DNA of 64,000 nucleotides from JAVVHH01 sp963848035 (GCA_963848035.1 CAWKCD010000001.1:2480001-2544000); one strand, 5' to 3'; positions 34,393 to 43,654 are shown, counted from the first letter of the stretch. Numbers and translations are program-made. Notes: generated from the sequence alone by a model not told the origin.

Positions 34393-34420
34393 GTGGGTGG
34401 CGCTTCGCTTACCCACCATA
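34389..34420. repeat. REP-like palindromic element between dpp2 genes
   Basis: GGTGGGT at 34392-34398 pairs with ACCCACC at 34411-34417 around a 12-base loop containing GCG-CTT-CGC, giving a stable hairpin. The layout resembles the GTAGGGTGGG...CCCACC dispersed palindromes found between genes in many proteobacteria. It overlaps the stop of the binding protein and precedes the permease, so it may lower downstream expression. Family membership is from memory of the motif, not a search. Confidence 0.5.
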
Positions 34421-34443
34421 CGGGGCTGATCTTCGTCGGCATT

Positions 34444-35458
34444 TTGCGTCGGGTGGGGCGGCGGTTGGTGGCTTCGGTGCCGGCGCTGCTGGGCGTGGTG
34501 GTCGTCACGTTCATCCTGATGCGGGTGTTGCCGGGGGATCCGGCGGTGTTCTTCGCGTCGGGGCCGAGCGCGGGTAAGGCGGAGATCGAGCAGCTTCGGC
34601 ATACGATGGGGCTGGATCGGCCGGTGCCGGTGCAGTTGGTCCGGTATCTCGGCGATGTGGCGACCGGCAATTTGGGACGGTCGATGACGACGGGGCAGCC
34701 GGTGACGAGCGACATGGCGCGGCGGTTGCCGGCGTCGCTGGAGCTGACGTTCACGGCGCTGTTCATTGCGCTGGCGTTGTCGGTGCCGTTGGGGATCGCG
34801 GCGGCGTTGCGGCCGGGCTCGGCGGTGGATCATGCGGTGCGGATGCTGTGCACGCTGGGGGTTTGCGTGCCGACGTTCGTTTCGGGACTGCTGCTGATCT
34901 ACGTTTTCTATTACCTGTTGGGGTGGGCGCCGGATCCGACGGCGCGGATCGACATCTTTGCCGTCGCCGCCGCCTGAGATCACCGGGTTTTACCTGGTGG
35001 ACTACGCGGTTGCCGGCGATTGGGAGGGGTGGCGGGCGGCTTTTGCGCAGTTGATCCTGCCGGCGGTGACGATGGCGTTGTTCGTGCTGGCGCCGCTGTC
35101 GCGGATGACGCGGGCTTCGATGCTGGCGGTGTTGGGAAGCGATTTCATCCGGACGGCCGAGGCGATGGGGTTGTCGCGGCGCCGGGTCGTGGTGGGGTAT
35201 GCGCTGCGGAATGCGTTGCTGCCGGTGTTGACGATCACGGGGATCGTGTTCTCGACGATGCTGGGGGCGAACGTGCTGGTGGAGAAGGTGTTCTCCTGGC
35301 CGGGGGTGGCTTCGTATGCGCTGGATGCGCTGTTGGCGTCGGATTATGCGCCGGTGCAGGCGTTCGTGCTGTTGATGGCGGCGATTTTCGTGGGCGTGAA
35401 CGTGCTGATCGACGTGCTGTACGGGATCGCTGATCCGCGAGTTTCGCGATGTGCGTGA
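34444..35458 (+). pseudogene. Second dipeptide-type permease DppB-like, frameshifted near 34958
   Basis: The first frame carries RLVASVPALLGVVVVTFILM, LPGDPAVFFASGPS and QLRHTMGLDRPVPVQLVRYL. It hits a stop just after DPTARIDIF. The next frame continues PSPPPEITGFYLVDYAVAG and holds the EAA loop FIRTAEAMGLSRRRVVVGYA and the terminal LYGIADPRVSR. One extra T in TTT at 34957-34959 explains the break. The start is uncertain: TTG 34444 is the best guess, as the region upstream lies in or near the REP-like hairpin. It closely parallels the dpp1 permease at 24445-25461. Confidence 0.82.
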
Positions 35459-36309
35459 GTGCGGCGCTGGCGACGGGGCGGCATGTCGGGTGGGTGCTGC
35501 GCTCCAATCCGGTGACATCGGTGGCGGCGGCGGGGGCGGTGGTGTTGCTGCGGTGGCGGCGTTGGCGCCGTGGATCGTGCCGTATGACCCGGTGGCGTCC
35601 GATGTGCCGCATGCGCTGCTGGCGCCGGATGCGGCGCATTGGGCGGGGACGGACCAGCTCGGGCGCGACATCCTCAGCCGGATCATTGCGGCGACGCGGT
35701 TGGATCTGGTGATCGCGGCGTCGGCGGTGAGCGTTTCGTTCGTGATCGGGGCGTCGATCGGGGGGTTTTGCGGGTACCAGGGCGGGCGATTGGACCGGTG
35801 GGTGGGGCGGTTCGTCGATGTGCTGATGGCGTTTCCGCTGTTCGTGCTGGCGATGGCGCTGGTGGCGGCGTTGGGCAACCGGGTGGAGAACATCGTCATT
35901 GCGACGGCGGTGATCAATCTGCCGTTCTACATCCGATTCGCGCGGGCCGAAGTCAACGTCCGTCGCAATGCGGGGTGGGTGGAGGCGGCGCGGGCTTGCG
36001 GGGACGGGCATGTGTCGGTGGTGCTGCGCGTGCTGCTGCCGAACGTGCTGCCGGCGATGGCGGTGCAGATCTCGCTGAATCTGGGGTGGGCGATCTTGAA
36101 CGCGGCCGGGCTGAGCTTCATCGGGCTGGGGGTGCAGGCGCCGACGCCGGAATGGGGGATCATGGTGGCGGAGGGGGCGCGGTTCATCACGACGGGGAAG
36201 TGGTGGCTGGTGGCGATGCCGGGGTTGGCGCTGATGCTGACGGTGCTTTGTTTCAATCTGCTGGGGGATGGGCTGCAGGGACATCCTGGATCCGCGGATG
36301 CGCAGTTGA
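35449..36309 (+). pseudogene. Second dipeptide-type permease DppC-like, two frameshifts
   Basis: ATG 35449 overlaps the DppB stop and opens MCVSAALATGRHVGWVLRSN. A missing G at 35550 shifts the frame into VAALAPWIVPYDPVASDVPH, and the DppC hallmark AAHWAGTDQLGRDILSRIIA follows. The EAA loop reads WVEAARACGDGHVSVVLRVL. An extra G at 36278-36280 breaks the end; corrected it reads LLGDGLQDILDPRMRS and stops at 36309, overlapping the ATPase TTG. About six membrane helices. It parallels the dpp1 permease at 23579-24448. Confidence 0.82.
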
Positions 36310-37932
36310 GCCTGCTCGAGATCGAGGATCTGCATGTCGGGTTCAGCACGCGGCATGGGATGGTGCCGGCGTTGCGGGGGGTGAGCGTTTCGCTCGAGGG
36401 CGGGCGAGACGCTGGGGATCGTGGGGGAGAGCGGGTCGGGGAAGTCGGTGACGGCGCTTGCGGTCATGCGGCTGCTGGACCGGGCGGGGCGGATCACCGG
36501 CGGGCGGGTGATGTTCCAGGGGCGGGACGTGACGCGGCTGGGGCGGGGGGATCTGCGGACGATGCGCGGGCGAGGCGGTCTCGATGATCTTCCAGAACCC
36601 GCGGGCGGCGTTGAACCCGATCCGGAGCGTGGGGCAGCAGATCGGGGATGTGCTGCGGTCGCATCGGGAGATGTCGGCGGGCGAGGCCCGGGCGGCGGCG
36701 TTGGGGTTGCTGCAGGCGGTGTCGATCCGGGAGCCGGAGCGGCGGTTGGCGGCGTATCCGCACGAGTTGTCGGGGGGGATGTGTCAGCGGGTGATGATCG
36801 CGATGGCGATCGCTTGCGAGCCGGCGCTGCTGATCGCGGACGAGCCGACGACGGGGCTGGACGTGACGACGCAGAAGACGGTGATGGAGCTGCTGGCGGG
36901 GATCGTGGCCGCGCGGGGGATGGCGATGGTCTTGATCACGCATGATCTGGGGTTGGCGGCGCGGTACTGCGATCGGATCGCGGTGATGGAGCGGGGGTTG
37001 GTGGTCGAGGAGGGGGCGACGGCGGCGTTGTTCCGGGGGCCTCGGCATGCAGTACACGCGGCGGTTGGTGGCGGCTTCGCCGACGCGGGGGTCGCGGTTG
37101 GAGGATCTGGTGGTCGGGTGGTGGCGTGTCCGCCCTCACCCGCCCGCGGGAGAGGGTGACCGCTGGGCCGCTGTTGGAGGTGCAGGGCGTCGTGAAGGCG
37201 TTCGAGGGGGTGCGGGCGGTGGAGGGGGTTTCGTTCCGGGTGGAGCGGGGCGGGAGCTTGGGGTTGGTCGGCGAGAGCGGGTCGGGGAAGAGCACGTTGG
37301 TGCGGCTTGTGAGCCGGCTGATCGATCTGGACGCGGGCGAGATCGTGTTCGATGGAGAGAGCATCGGGGCGGTGCCGGCGCGGGCGTTCCATCAAGCTCG
37401 AAGTGGCGGCGGGAGATCCAGATCGTGTTCCAGGATCCGAATGACAGTTTGGATCCGCGGAAGAGTGCGTTCGACAGTATCGCCCATCCGCTGCGGCGGC
37501 TGGAAGGGCTGCGGGACGTGGGGGATCGGGTGCGGATGGCGGCTGACAGGGCGGGGTTGCCGGCGGAGTTGCTGTCGCGGTTCCCGCATCAATTGTCGGG
37601 GGGACAGAAGGCGCGGGTGGGGATCGCGCGGGCGATCGCGCCGGGGCCGCGGCTGTTGATCCTGGATGAGCCGACGGCGGCGTTGGACGTATCGGTGCAG
37701 GCGGTGATCCTGCAGTTGTTGGACCGGCTGCGGCGGGAGGACGGGATTTCGTTGTTGTTCGTGAGCCATGACCTGAACGTGGTGCGGATGTTGTGCGACG
37801 AGCTGGTGGTGCTGCAGGCGGGGCGGGTGGTGGAGGCGGGGCCGAGTGCGGAGGTGTTTCGCGCGGCCGCAGGCGGAGTACACGCGGACGCTGCTGGATG
37901 CGGTGCCGTATTTCGAGCCGTTGGCGGCCTGA
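36306..37932 (+). pseudogene. Second fused DppD-DppF ATPase, about six frameshifts
   Basis: The probable start is TTG 36306 (TTGA overlap), giving LSLLEIEDLHVGFSTRHGM. Domain 1 has GESGSGKSVTALAVM, LSGGMCQRVMIAMAI and LLIADEPTTGLDVTTQK. Domain 2 has GESGSGKSTLVRLV, LSGGQKARVGIARAI and LLILDEPTAALDVSVQ. Frames switch near 36403, 36575, 37052, 37116, 37395 and 37866, mostly by an extra G. Correcting them joins both domains into one protein of about 540 residues, like the dpp1 fusion, ending LLDAVPYFEPLAA at 37932. Every ATP-binding motif is intact. Confidence 0.8.
37132..37158. repeat. Short palindromic repeat inside the DppD-DppF linker
   Basis: The stretch has CCCTCACCCGC opposite GCGGGAGAGGG, an imperfect hairpin of the CCCTC/GAGGG type often seen scattered in GC-rich proteobacterial genomes. 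Here it lies in the linker between the two ATPase domains and would be translated as part of the linker. In another frame it gives the familiar PSPARGRG peptide. Family assignment is by motif memory. Confidence 0.4.
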
Positions 37933-37934
37933 GC

Positions 37935-39899
37935 ATGTGGGAGGTGGGGACCGATATCGGGGGGACGTTCACCGATATCGTGGCGGTGCATCGAGGGACG
38001 GGCGAGACGCGGACGGGGAAGGTGCCGTCGCGGCCGGAAGACCCGGTCGCGGCGATGCTGGCGGCGATCTCGGCGGTGGGGGTGGAGGTCGGCGCGGTGA
38101 GCCGGTTCGTGCATGGGACGACGCGGATCACGAACGCGATCGTGCAGGATCGGCTGGCTCCGGTGGCGCTGATCGCGACGGCTGGGTTCGAGGACGTGCT
38201 GGAGATCGGTCGGTATCGGCGGCGGGATTTGTATCGGCTGGAGGTGCCGCCGAAGGCGGCGCCGTTGGTGCCGCACGACCGGTGCTTCGGGTTGCGGGAG
38301 CGGTTGGATCATCTTGGGGACGTGCTGGTGCCGCTCGAGGAGGCGGAGCTGGAGCGGATGGTGGCGTGGGTGCGGGCGAGCGGGGTGGCGAGCGTGGCGG
38401 TGTGCCTGCTGCATGCTTATGCCAATCCGGCGCACGAGGTCCTGGTGGGAGAGCGGCTGCGGGGCGTGGTGCCGCATGTTTCGCTGTCGCACGAGGTCAA
38501 TCCGGAGAGCCGGGAGTACGAGCGGGCGTCTTCGACGGCGATCAATGCGGCGGCGATGCCGATCGCGGCGGATTATCTGGAGGAGTTGGAGCGGGCGGTG
38601 CCGTTGGGGGCGGGGCTGCAGGTGTTCCATTCGGCGGGCGGGATGGTCGATGTGGGGACGGCGAAGCGGCGGCCGATCCTGATGGCGAAGTCGGGGCCGG
38701 CGGCGGGGGTGGCGGCTTCGGCGCAGCTGGCGCGGACGCTGGGGCGGGCGCGGGTGCTGACGTTCGACATGGGCGGGACGACGACGGATGTCTGCCTGAT
38801 CGTGGATGGGGCGGCGGAGATCTCGGACGACCGGATGGGCGGGGATCGGCCGTTGCGGCAGCCGATGCTGGCGGTGCAGTCGATCGGGGCGGGGGGCGGA
38901 TCGATCGTGCGGTTGGGGCCGGGCGGGTTGTCGGTGGGGCCGGACAGCGCGGGGGTGACGCCGGGGCCGGCTTGTTACGGGCGCGGGGGGACGGAGCCGA
39001 CCATCACGGATGCGAACGTGGTGCTGGGGTATCTCGAGGCGGGGGCGGTGCTGGGGGAGAGCATCCTGGTCGATCTCGGGTTGGCGGAGGCGGCGTTGCG
39101 GCCCTTGGCCGAAGCGCTGGGGTTGGACGTGGTGGAGACGGCGCTGGGGGTGGTGCGGGTGGCGGATGCGGCGATGGCGCGGGCGCTGCGCCGGGTCACG
39201 GTGGAGCGGGGGATCGACGGGCGTGATTGTTCGCTGTTGGCGTTCGGGGGCGGAGGGCCGATGCATGCGGCCGGGTTGGCGGCGCTGTATGGGTTGGCGG
39301 AGGTGATCGTTCCGGCGGCGTCGAGCGGGTTCTCGGCGCTGGGGTGCCTGACGGCGGACCAATCGTTCATGCAGCAGCAGACGGTTCGGATGGCGTTGGA
39401 CGGGATCGACGAGGCGGCGTTCGCGGCGCGGCTGGCGGCGGTGCGGGCGCGGGCGGAGGGGCCGGTGGGGGCGGGGGCCGAGATCGAGACGACGGCGATG
39501 ATGCGGTATGCGGCGCAGAGCGACATGACGGCGATCCCGTTCGCGGGGCGGATGGACCCGGCGGTGCTGCGGCGGGACTTCAATGCGCGGCATCGGGAAT
39601 TGTTCGGGTATGCGACGGAGGAGCCTTGCGTGATCGAGGCGATCCGGGTGCAGGCGCGCAAGGCGTCGGGGGTGCGGGCTGCGCTGGCGGCTGGCGGGCC
39701 GGGCGGCGCCACGGGGACGAGGATCTGCAGTTTCGCGGGGGCTCGGGCGGTGGAGACGGCGGTGGTCGATCGAGCGGGGATGTCGGGGGTGGTGACGGGA
39801 CCGGCGATCATCGGGGACGCTTGGTCGACGATCGTGGTGCCGCCGGGGTGGCGGGCGGCGGCGGACAAGGCGGGAAACCTGTTCATGACGGCGGCATGA
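37935..39899 (+). CDS. hyuA: Hydantoinase/5-oxoprolinase subunit A (HyuA-like)
   Basis: A 654-residue protein of the HyuA/oxoprolinase N-terminal family. Phosphate-binding loops are GTDIGGTFTDIVAV at the N-terminus and TFDMGGTTTDVCLI near residue 275, and there is the substrate-region motif LLAFGGGGPMHAAGLA. It would hydrolyse a cyclic amide (hydantoin, oxoproline, lactam) or help carboxylate a ketone with ATP, together with the next gene. ATG 37935 is two bases after the dpp2 ATPase stop. Its end overlaps the B subunit as ATGA. The intact frame contrasts with the frameshifted genes just upstream. Confidence 0.92.
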   Translation: MWEVGTDIGGTFTDIVAVHRGTGETRTGKVPSRPEDPVAAMLAAISAVGVEVGAVSRFVHGTTRITNAIVQDRLAPVALIATAGFEDVLEIGRYRRRDLYRLEVPPKAAPLVPHDRCFGLRERLDHLGDVLVPLEEAELERMVAWVRASGVASVAVCLLHAYANPAHEVLVGERLRGVVPHVSLSHEVNPESREYERASSTAINAAAMPIAADYLEELERAVPLGAGLQVFHSAGGMVDVGTAKRRPILMAKSGPAAGVAASAQLARTLGRARVLTFDMGGTTTDVCLIVDGAAEISDDRMGGDRPLRQPMLAVQSIGAGGGSIVRLGPGGLSVGPDSAGVTPGPACYGRGGTEPTITDANVVLGYLEAGAVLGESILVDLGLAEAALRPLAEALGLDVVETALGVVRVADAAMARALRRVTVERGIDGRDCSLLAFGGGGPMHAAGLAALYGLAEVIVPAASSGFSALGCLTADQSFMQQQTVRMALDGIDEAAFAARLAAVRARAEGPVGAGAEIETTAMMRYAAQSDMTAIPFAGRMDPAVLRRDFNARHRELFGYATEEPCVIEAIRVQARKASGVRAALAAGGPGGATGTRICSFAGARAVETAVVDRAGMSGVVTGPAIIGDAWSTIVVPPGWRAAADKAGNLFMTAA

Positions 39900-41461
39900 G
39901 CGGGCTCGATCCTTTCGTCGTCGAGGTGGTCCGGCATGGGCTGTCGGCGATCGCGGAGGAGATGAGCCTGGTGCTGGTGCGGTCGGCGCGCTCGCCGTTG
40001 CTGCGCGAGGCGGGGGACCTGTCCTCGACCATCACGGATGCCGAGGGCGGGCTGGTGGCGCAGGGGCGGGACATTCCGGTTCATCTGGGGGCGATGGCGT
40101 ATACGGTCCGCGAGTTGCTGAAGGTTTATCCGGCGGAGCGGATGCGGCCGGGCGATGCGCTGATCTACAATTTGGGGGCGCTGGGGGGCAACCATCTCAA
40201 CGACGTGAAGGTGGTGCGGCCGGTGTTCGTGGACGGGGCGATCGTGGCGTTCGCGCTGAGCCTGGCGCATTGGCCGGATGTGGGCGGGACCTGGCCGGGG
40301 AGCTACTGGGCGCAGGCTGAGGACACGTTCCAGGAGGCGATCCGGATCCCGCCGGTGCCGATCGTGCGCGAGGGGGTGCTGGACCGGTCGGTGATCGCGA
40401 TGATCATGGCGAACGTGCGCGATCCGGTGTCGGCGGAGGGGGATCTGCTGGGGCAGATCGCGGCGACGGCGGCGGCGGAGCGGCGGATCGTCGAGCTGTG
40501 CGGTCGGCATGGGACGGGGGTGTTCCTCGCGTGCATCTCGCGGCTGCACGAGCTGTCGGAGGCGGAGATGCGGGCGGCGCTGCGGGCGCTGCCGGACGGG
40601 GTGTACGAGGGGGAGGATTTCCTGGATGACGGGGGTCCGGATGGGGGGCCGGCGCGGATCCATGTCCGGATCACGATCGACGGGGACGAGGCCGAGTTCG
40701 ACCTTTCGGGCAGTTGCGACCGGGTGCGGAATTTCTGCAACTGCACGCCGTTCATTGCGCGCTCGGCGATCATCTATGCGGCGCGGCTGCTGAGCGGGCG
40801 GGACATGCAGCAGAATGCGGGAGCGTTGCGGCCGTTGCGGATCGTGACGCGGCCGGGCTCGATCCTGGAGCCGGGGTGGGATGCGCCGGTGGCGGCGGGC
40901 AATCACGAGACGAGCATGCGGGTGGTGGATGCCGTCATCCGGGCGATGGCGTTCGTGGTGCCGGAACGGCTGGCGGCGGGGGGGCCGACGACGTCGGGGT
41001 TGTTGGCGTTTGCCGAGCCGGTCGGTGGCGGGTGGCGGCTGCTGTACGAGGTGCATGGCGGGGGCGAGGGGGCGCGGGCGGACCGGGACGGGTGTCCGGC
41101 GACGCGGGTGCACATGACGAATACGGCGAACACGCCGGTGGAGATGCTGGAGGCGAATTACGCGCTTCGGGTGGAGCGGCAGGCGATCCGGCGGGGGGCG
41201 GGGGGCGCGGGCCGGCATTCGGGTGGTGACGGGGTGATCAGGGCTTATCGGGTGCTGGCGCCGCGGATGCTGCTGACGGTGTGCGTCGAGCGGATGGTGG
41301 TGCCGCCGTATGGGATGCATGGCGGGGCGGCGGGGTTGCCGTTCCGGGTGACGTTGGCGCGGGGGACGGATGTTTCGGTGCTGCCGGGGAAGGCGAATCT
41401 CGAGGTGTTCGAGGGCGACCTGGTGACGCTGGAGAGTTCCGGCGGCGGGGGCTGGGGATGA
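39896..41461 (+). CDS. hyuB: Hydantoinase/5-oxoprolinase subunit B (HyuB-like)
   Basis: A 521-residue HyuB-family subunit. Recognised segments are DPFVVEVVRHGLSAIAEEMS, RDIPVHLGAMAYTVRELLK, GGNHLNDVKVVRPVF and AHWPDVGGTWPGSYW. Near the end, VVPPYGMHGGAAGLPFRV corresponds to the family's G-rich loop. It works as a complex with HyuA in the cytoplasm. The stop overlaps the start of the flavin monooxygenase. A slightly odd Gly/Arg-rich stretch around residue 430 could hide a small compensated indel. Confidence 0.92.
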   Translation: MSGLDPFVVEVVRHGLSAIAEEMSLVLVRSARSPLLREAGDLSSTITDAEGGLVAQGRDIPVHLGAMAYTVRELLKVYPAERMRPGDALIYNLGALGGNHLNDVKVVRPVFVDGAIVAFALSLAHWPDVGGTWPGSYWAQAEDTFQEAIRIPPVPIVREGVLDRSVIAMIMANVRDPVSAEGDLLGQIAATAAAERRIVELCGRHGTGVFLACISRLHELSEAEMRAALRALPDGVYEGEDFLDDGGPDGGPARIHVRITIDGDEAEFDLSGSCDRVRNFCNCTPFIARSAIIYAARLLSGRDMQQNAGALRPLRIVTRPGSILEPGWDAPVAAGNHETSMRVVDAVIRAMAFVVPERLAAGGPTTSGLLAFAEPVGGGWRLLYEVHGGGEGARADRDGCPATRVHMTNTANTPVEMLEANYALRVERQAIRRGAGGAGRHSGGDGVIRAYRVLAPRMLLTVCVERMVVPPYGMHGGAAGLPFRVTLARGTDVSVLPGKANLEVFEGDLVTLESSGGGGWG

Positions 41462-42864
41462 GCGGTCTGGCTGATCTGGAGGCGCAGGTTCGGCGGGATC
41501 TGGCGGTGATCGATCATCCGGACATGCAATGGCTGGTGCCGAAGGTCGGGCCGGACGGGGCGGCGGCGCTGGATGTGCTGATCGTGGGGGCGGGGCAGTC
41601 GGGGACGGGGGTGGGGTTTGGGCTGAAGCGGGCGAAGGTGGAGAACATCCTGCTGGTCGATCGGGCGAAGCGGGGGATGGAGGGGCCTTGGCTGACGTTC
41701 GCGCGGATGAAGACGTTGCGGAGCCCGAAGCATTACACCGGGCCGGATCTGGATGTCCCGAGCTTGACGTATCGGGCGTGGCACGAGGCGCGGTATGGGG
41801 CGGCGGCTTGGGCCGAGCTGGGGCTGATCCGGCGGGAGGATTGGGCGGCTTACCTGCTCTGGGTCCGCGACGTGGTCGGGTTGCCGGTGCGCAACGAGTG
41901 CGAGGTGGTGGACATCGCCGGGGCGGATGGGCTGCTGGCGGTGACGTTGCTCGAGGGGGGAGAGCGGCGGGTGGTGCATTGCCGCAAGGTGGTGCTGGCG
42001 ACGGGGCAGGATGGGGCGGGGCGGTGGTGGATGCCGGATTTCGTGGCCGCGCTGCCAAAGGAGGTTCGGGCGCATACGGCCGACGCGATCGATTTCGGTG
42101 CGCTGAAGGGCCGGACGGTGGCGGTGTTGGGGACCGGGGCATCGGCGCTGGACAACGCGGCGGAGGCGCTGGAGGCGGGGGCGAGAGTGGATCTGTTCTG
42201 CCGGCGGGCGATGCCGCAATTGGTGCAGCCGTACCGGTGGCTGACATTCGCCGGGTTCCTGCGGCATCTGTCGGATCTGGACGATGCGTGGCGCTGGCGG
42301 TTCATGCGCACGATCCTGGCGCAGCGGGAGGGGTTCCCGCAGGCGACGTGGGACCGGTGCGCGACATGGCCGGGGTTCCGGCTGCATACCGGTGCGGGGT
42401 GGCGCGGGGCGCGGATGCGGGAGGGTCGGGTGGAGATCGACACCGAGAAGGGTCCTTTCGCGGCGGACTTTATAATTTGCGGGACCGGAATCGATGTAGA
42501 TTTTTCGGTCAGGCCAGAATTGGCCGGGCTGGCGGGGAACGTGGCGAGCTGGGGGGACAAGTATCAGCCGCCGGCCGAGCTTCGGCACGAGGCGCTGGCG
42601 CGGTATCCGTATCTCGCCGACGATTACAGTCTGGTGGAGCGGGTCGAGGGCGTGACGCCCTGGATCTCGGACGTGCACCTGTTCACGATCGCATCGACGA
42701 TGAGCTTCGGGCCTTCGGGGTCGTCGATCAATGCGATGACGTCGGCGGTGCCGAAGCTGGTGGCGGGGATCACGCGGGGGTTGTTCCGGGCCGACGTGGA
42801 GCGGCACTGGGCGTCGCTCATGGCGTATGACGTGAAGCAGGCGGATATCGGGGCGATGGCATGA
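41458..42864 (+). CDS. FAD/NAD(P)-binding monooxygenase-like oxidoreductase
   Basis: A 468-residue two-dinucleotide flavoprotein. The FAD motif VLIVGAGQSGTGVGFGLKRA is near residue 40 and the NADPH motif VAVLGTGASALDNAAEALEA near residue 220. That order is typical of flavin-containing and Baeyer-Villiger-like monooxygenases or lysine N-hydroxylase relatives. The ATG rhythm KTLRSPKHYTGPDL matches a group often next to hyuAB. It would oxygenate the hydrolysis product or substrate of HyuAB. ATG 41458 and its stop overlap both neighbours, so it is part of one translational unit. Confidence 0.85.
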   Translation: MSGLADLEAQVRRDLAVIDHPDMQWLVPKVGPDGAAALDVLIVGAGQSGTGVGFGLKRAKVENILLVDRAKRGMEGPWLTFARMKTLRSPKHYTGPDLDVPSLTYRAWHEARYGAAAWAELGLIRREDWAAYLLWVRDVVGLPVRNECEVVDIAGADGLLAVTLLEGGERRVVHCRKVVLATGQDGAGRWWMPDFVAALPKEVRAHTADAIDFGALKGRTVAVLGTGASALDNAAEALEAGARVDLFCRRAMPQLVQPYRWLTFAGFLRHLSDLDDAWRWRFMRTILAQREGFPQATWDRCATWPGFRLHTGAGWRGARMREGRVEIDTEKGPFAADFIICGTGIDVDFSVRPELAGLAGNVASWGDKYQPPAELRHEALARYPYLADDYSLVERVEGVTPWISDVHLFTIASTMSFGPSGSSINAMTSAVPKLVAGITRGLFRADVERHWASLMAYDVKQADIGAMA

Positions 42865-43598
42865 GCGCGTTGGCGGGGAACGTCGCGGTGATCACCGGGG
42901 CGGCAGGGGGGATCGGGGCGGCGATCGCGCGGCGGTTCGCGGCGGAGGGGGCGAGCGTGCTGTGCCTGGACCTTCGGGCGCCGGATGCGCTGGCCGAGGA
43001 GATCGGCGGGCGGGCGCTGGCGGTGGATGTCTCGGTGGAGGCGGAGACGTTGGCGGCGGTGGACGAGGCGGTGCGGGCTTGGGGTTCGGTGCATGTGCTG
43101 GTGAACGGGGCGGCGCCGCATGACCCGGTGGGCGACGTGCTGTCGCTGCCGCCCGACGAGTGGGACCGGGTGTTCGCGGTGCAGGTTCGGGGGGCGTACC
43201 TGATGAGCCGGGCGGTGCTGCCGTCGATGACCGCGGCGGGGGGCGGGAGCATCATCCATATCGCCTCGCAGCTCGGGAGCGTGGGGACTCCGGGGCGGCC
43301 GGCCTATTGCGCGGCGAAGGGGGCGTTGATCCAGCTCGCTCGGGCGATGGCGCTGGATCATGCGGGGGCGGGGGTGCGGGTGAATTCGCTGTCGCCAGGG
43401 GCGGTGGAGACGGGGCGGCTGCTGTTCCGCTACGAGACGATGGAGGCGGCGCGGGCGGCGGCGGCGCCGAAACATCCGATCGGGCGGCTGGGGCAGCCGG
43501 CGGAGATCGCCAGCGCGGCGCTGTTCCTGGCGAGCGTGGAGTCTAGCTTCATGACCGGGGCGGATCTGGTGGTAGACGGCGGGTATACAGCCGTCTGA
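42861..43598 (+). CDS. Short-chain dehydrogenase/reductase
   Basis: A 245-residue classical SDR. It has the NAD(P) motif VAVITGAAGGIGAAIARRF (TGxxxGxG), the active-site serine in IIHIASQLGS and the YxxxK pair in PAYCAAKGALIQLARAMA. The C-terminus reads SSFMTGADLVVDGGYTAV, as in 3-oxoacyl-ACP reductase-like enzymes. An acidic residue after the second strand (CLDLRAP) favours NAD. ATG 42861 overlaps the monooxygenase stop. It is the last gene of the hyu operon and is followed by a strong hairpin. Confidence 0.92.
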   Translation: MSALAGNVAVITGAAGGIGAAIARRFAAEGASVLCLDLRAPDALAEEIGGRALAVDVSVEAETLAAVDEAVRAWGSVHVLVNGAAPHDPVGDVLSLPPDEWDRVFAVQVRGAYLMSRAVLPSMTAAGGGSIIHIASQLGSVGTPGRPAYCAAKGALIQLARAMALDHAGAGVRVNSLSPGAVETGRLLFRYETMEAARAAAAPKHPIGRLGQPAEIASAALFLASVESSFMTGADLVVDGGYTAV

Positions 43599-43654
43599 GA
43601 TACCGCCTGGTCACGCTACCACGCCGGCTGACCGGCGTAGCGCGTGCTCAGACG
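43592..43654. terminator. Nested hairpin, probable bidirectional terminator
   Basis: Three nested paired segments share one centre: CGTCTGAG (43592-43599) with CTCAGACG (43647-43654), CACGC (43612-43616) with GCGTG (43642-43646), and ACGCCGG with CCGGCGT around the tetraloop CTGA. The outer arm overlaps the SDR stop codon. It lies between convergent genes. No T-run follows, so factor-independent termination would be weak. Confidence 0.5.

Noticed and set aside
38975..42247. 1090-codon open frame on the minus strand
   Set aside because: Pro/Arg/His-rich shadow of hyuA, hyuB and the monooxygenase.
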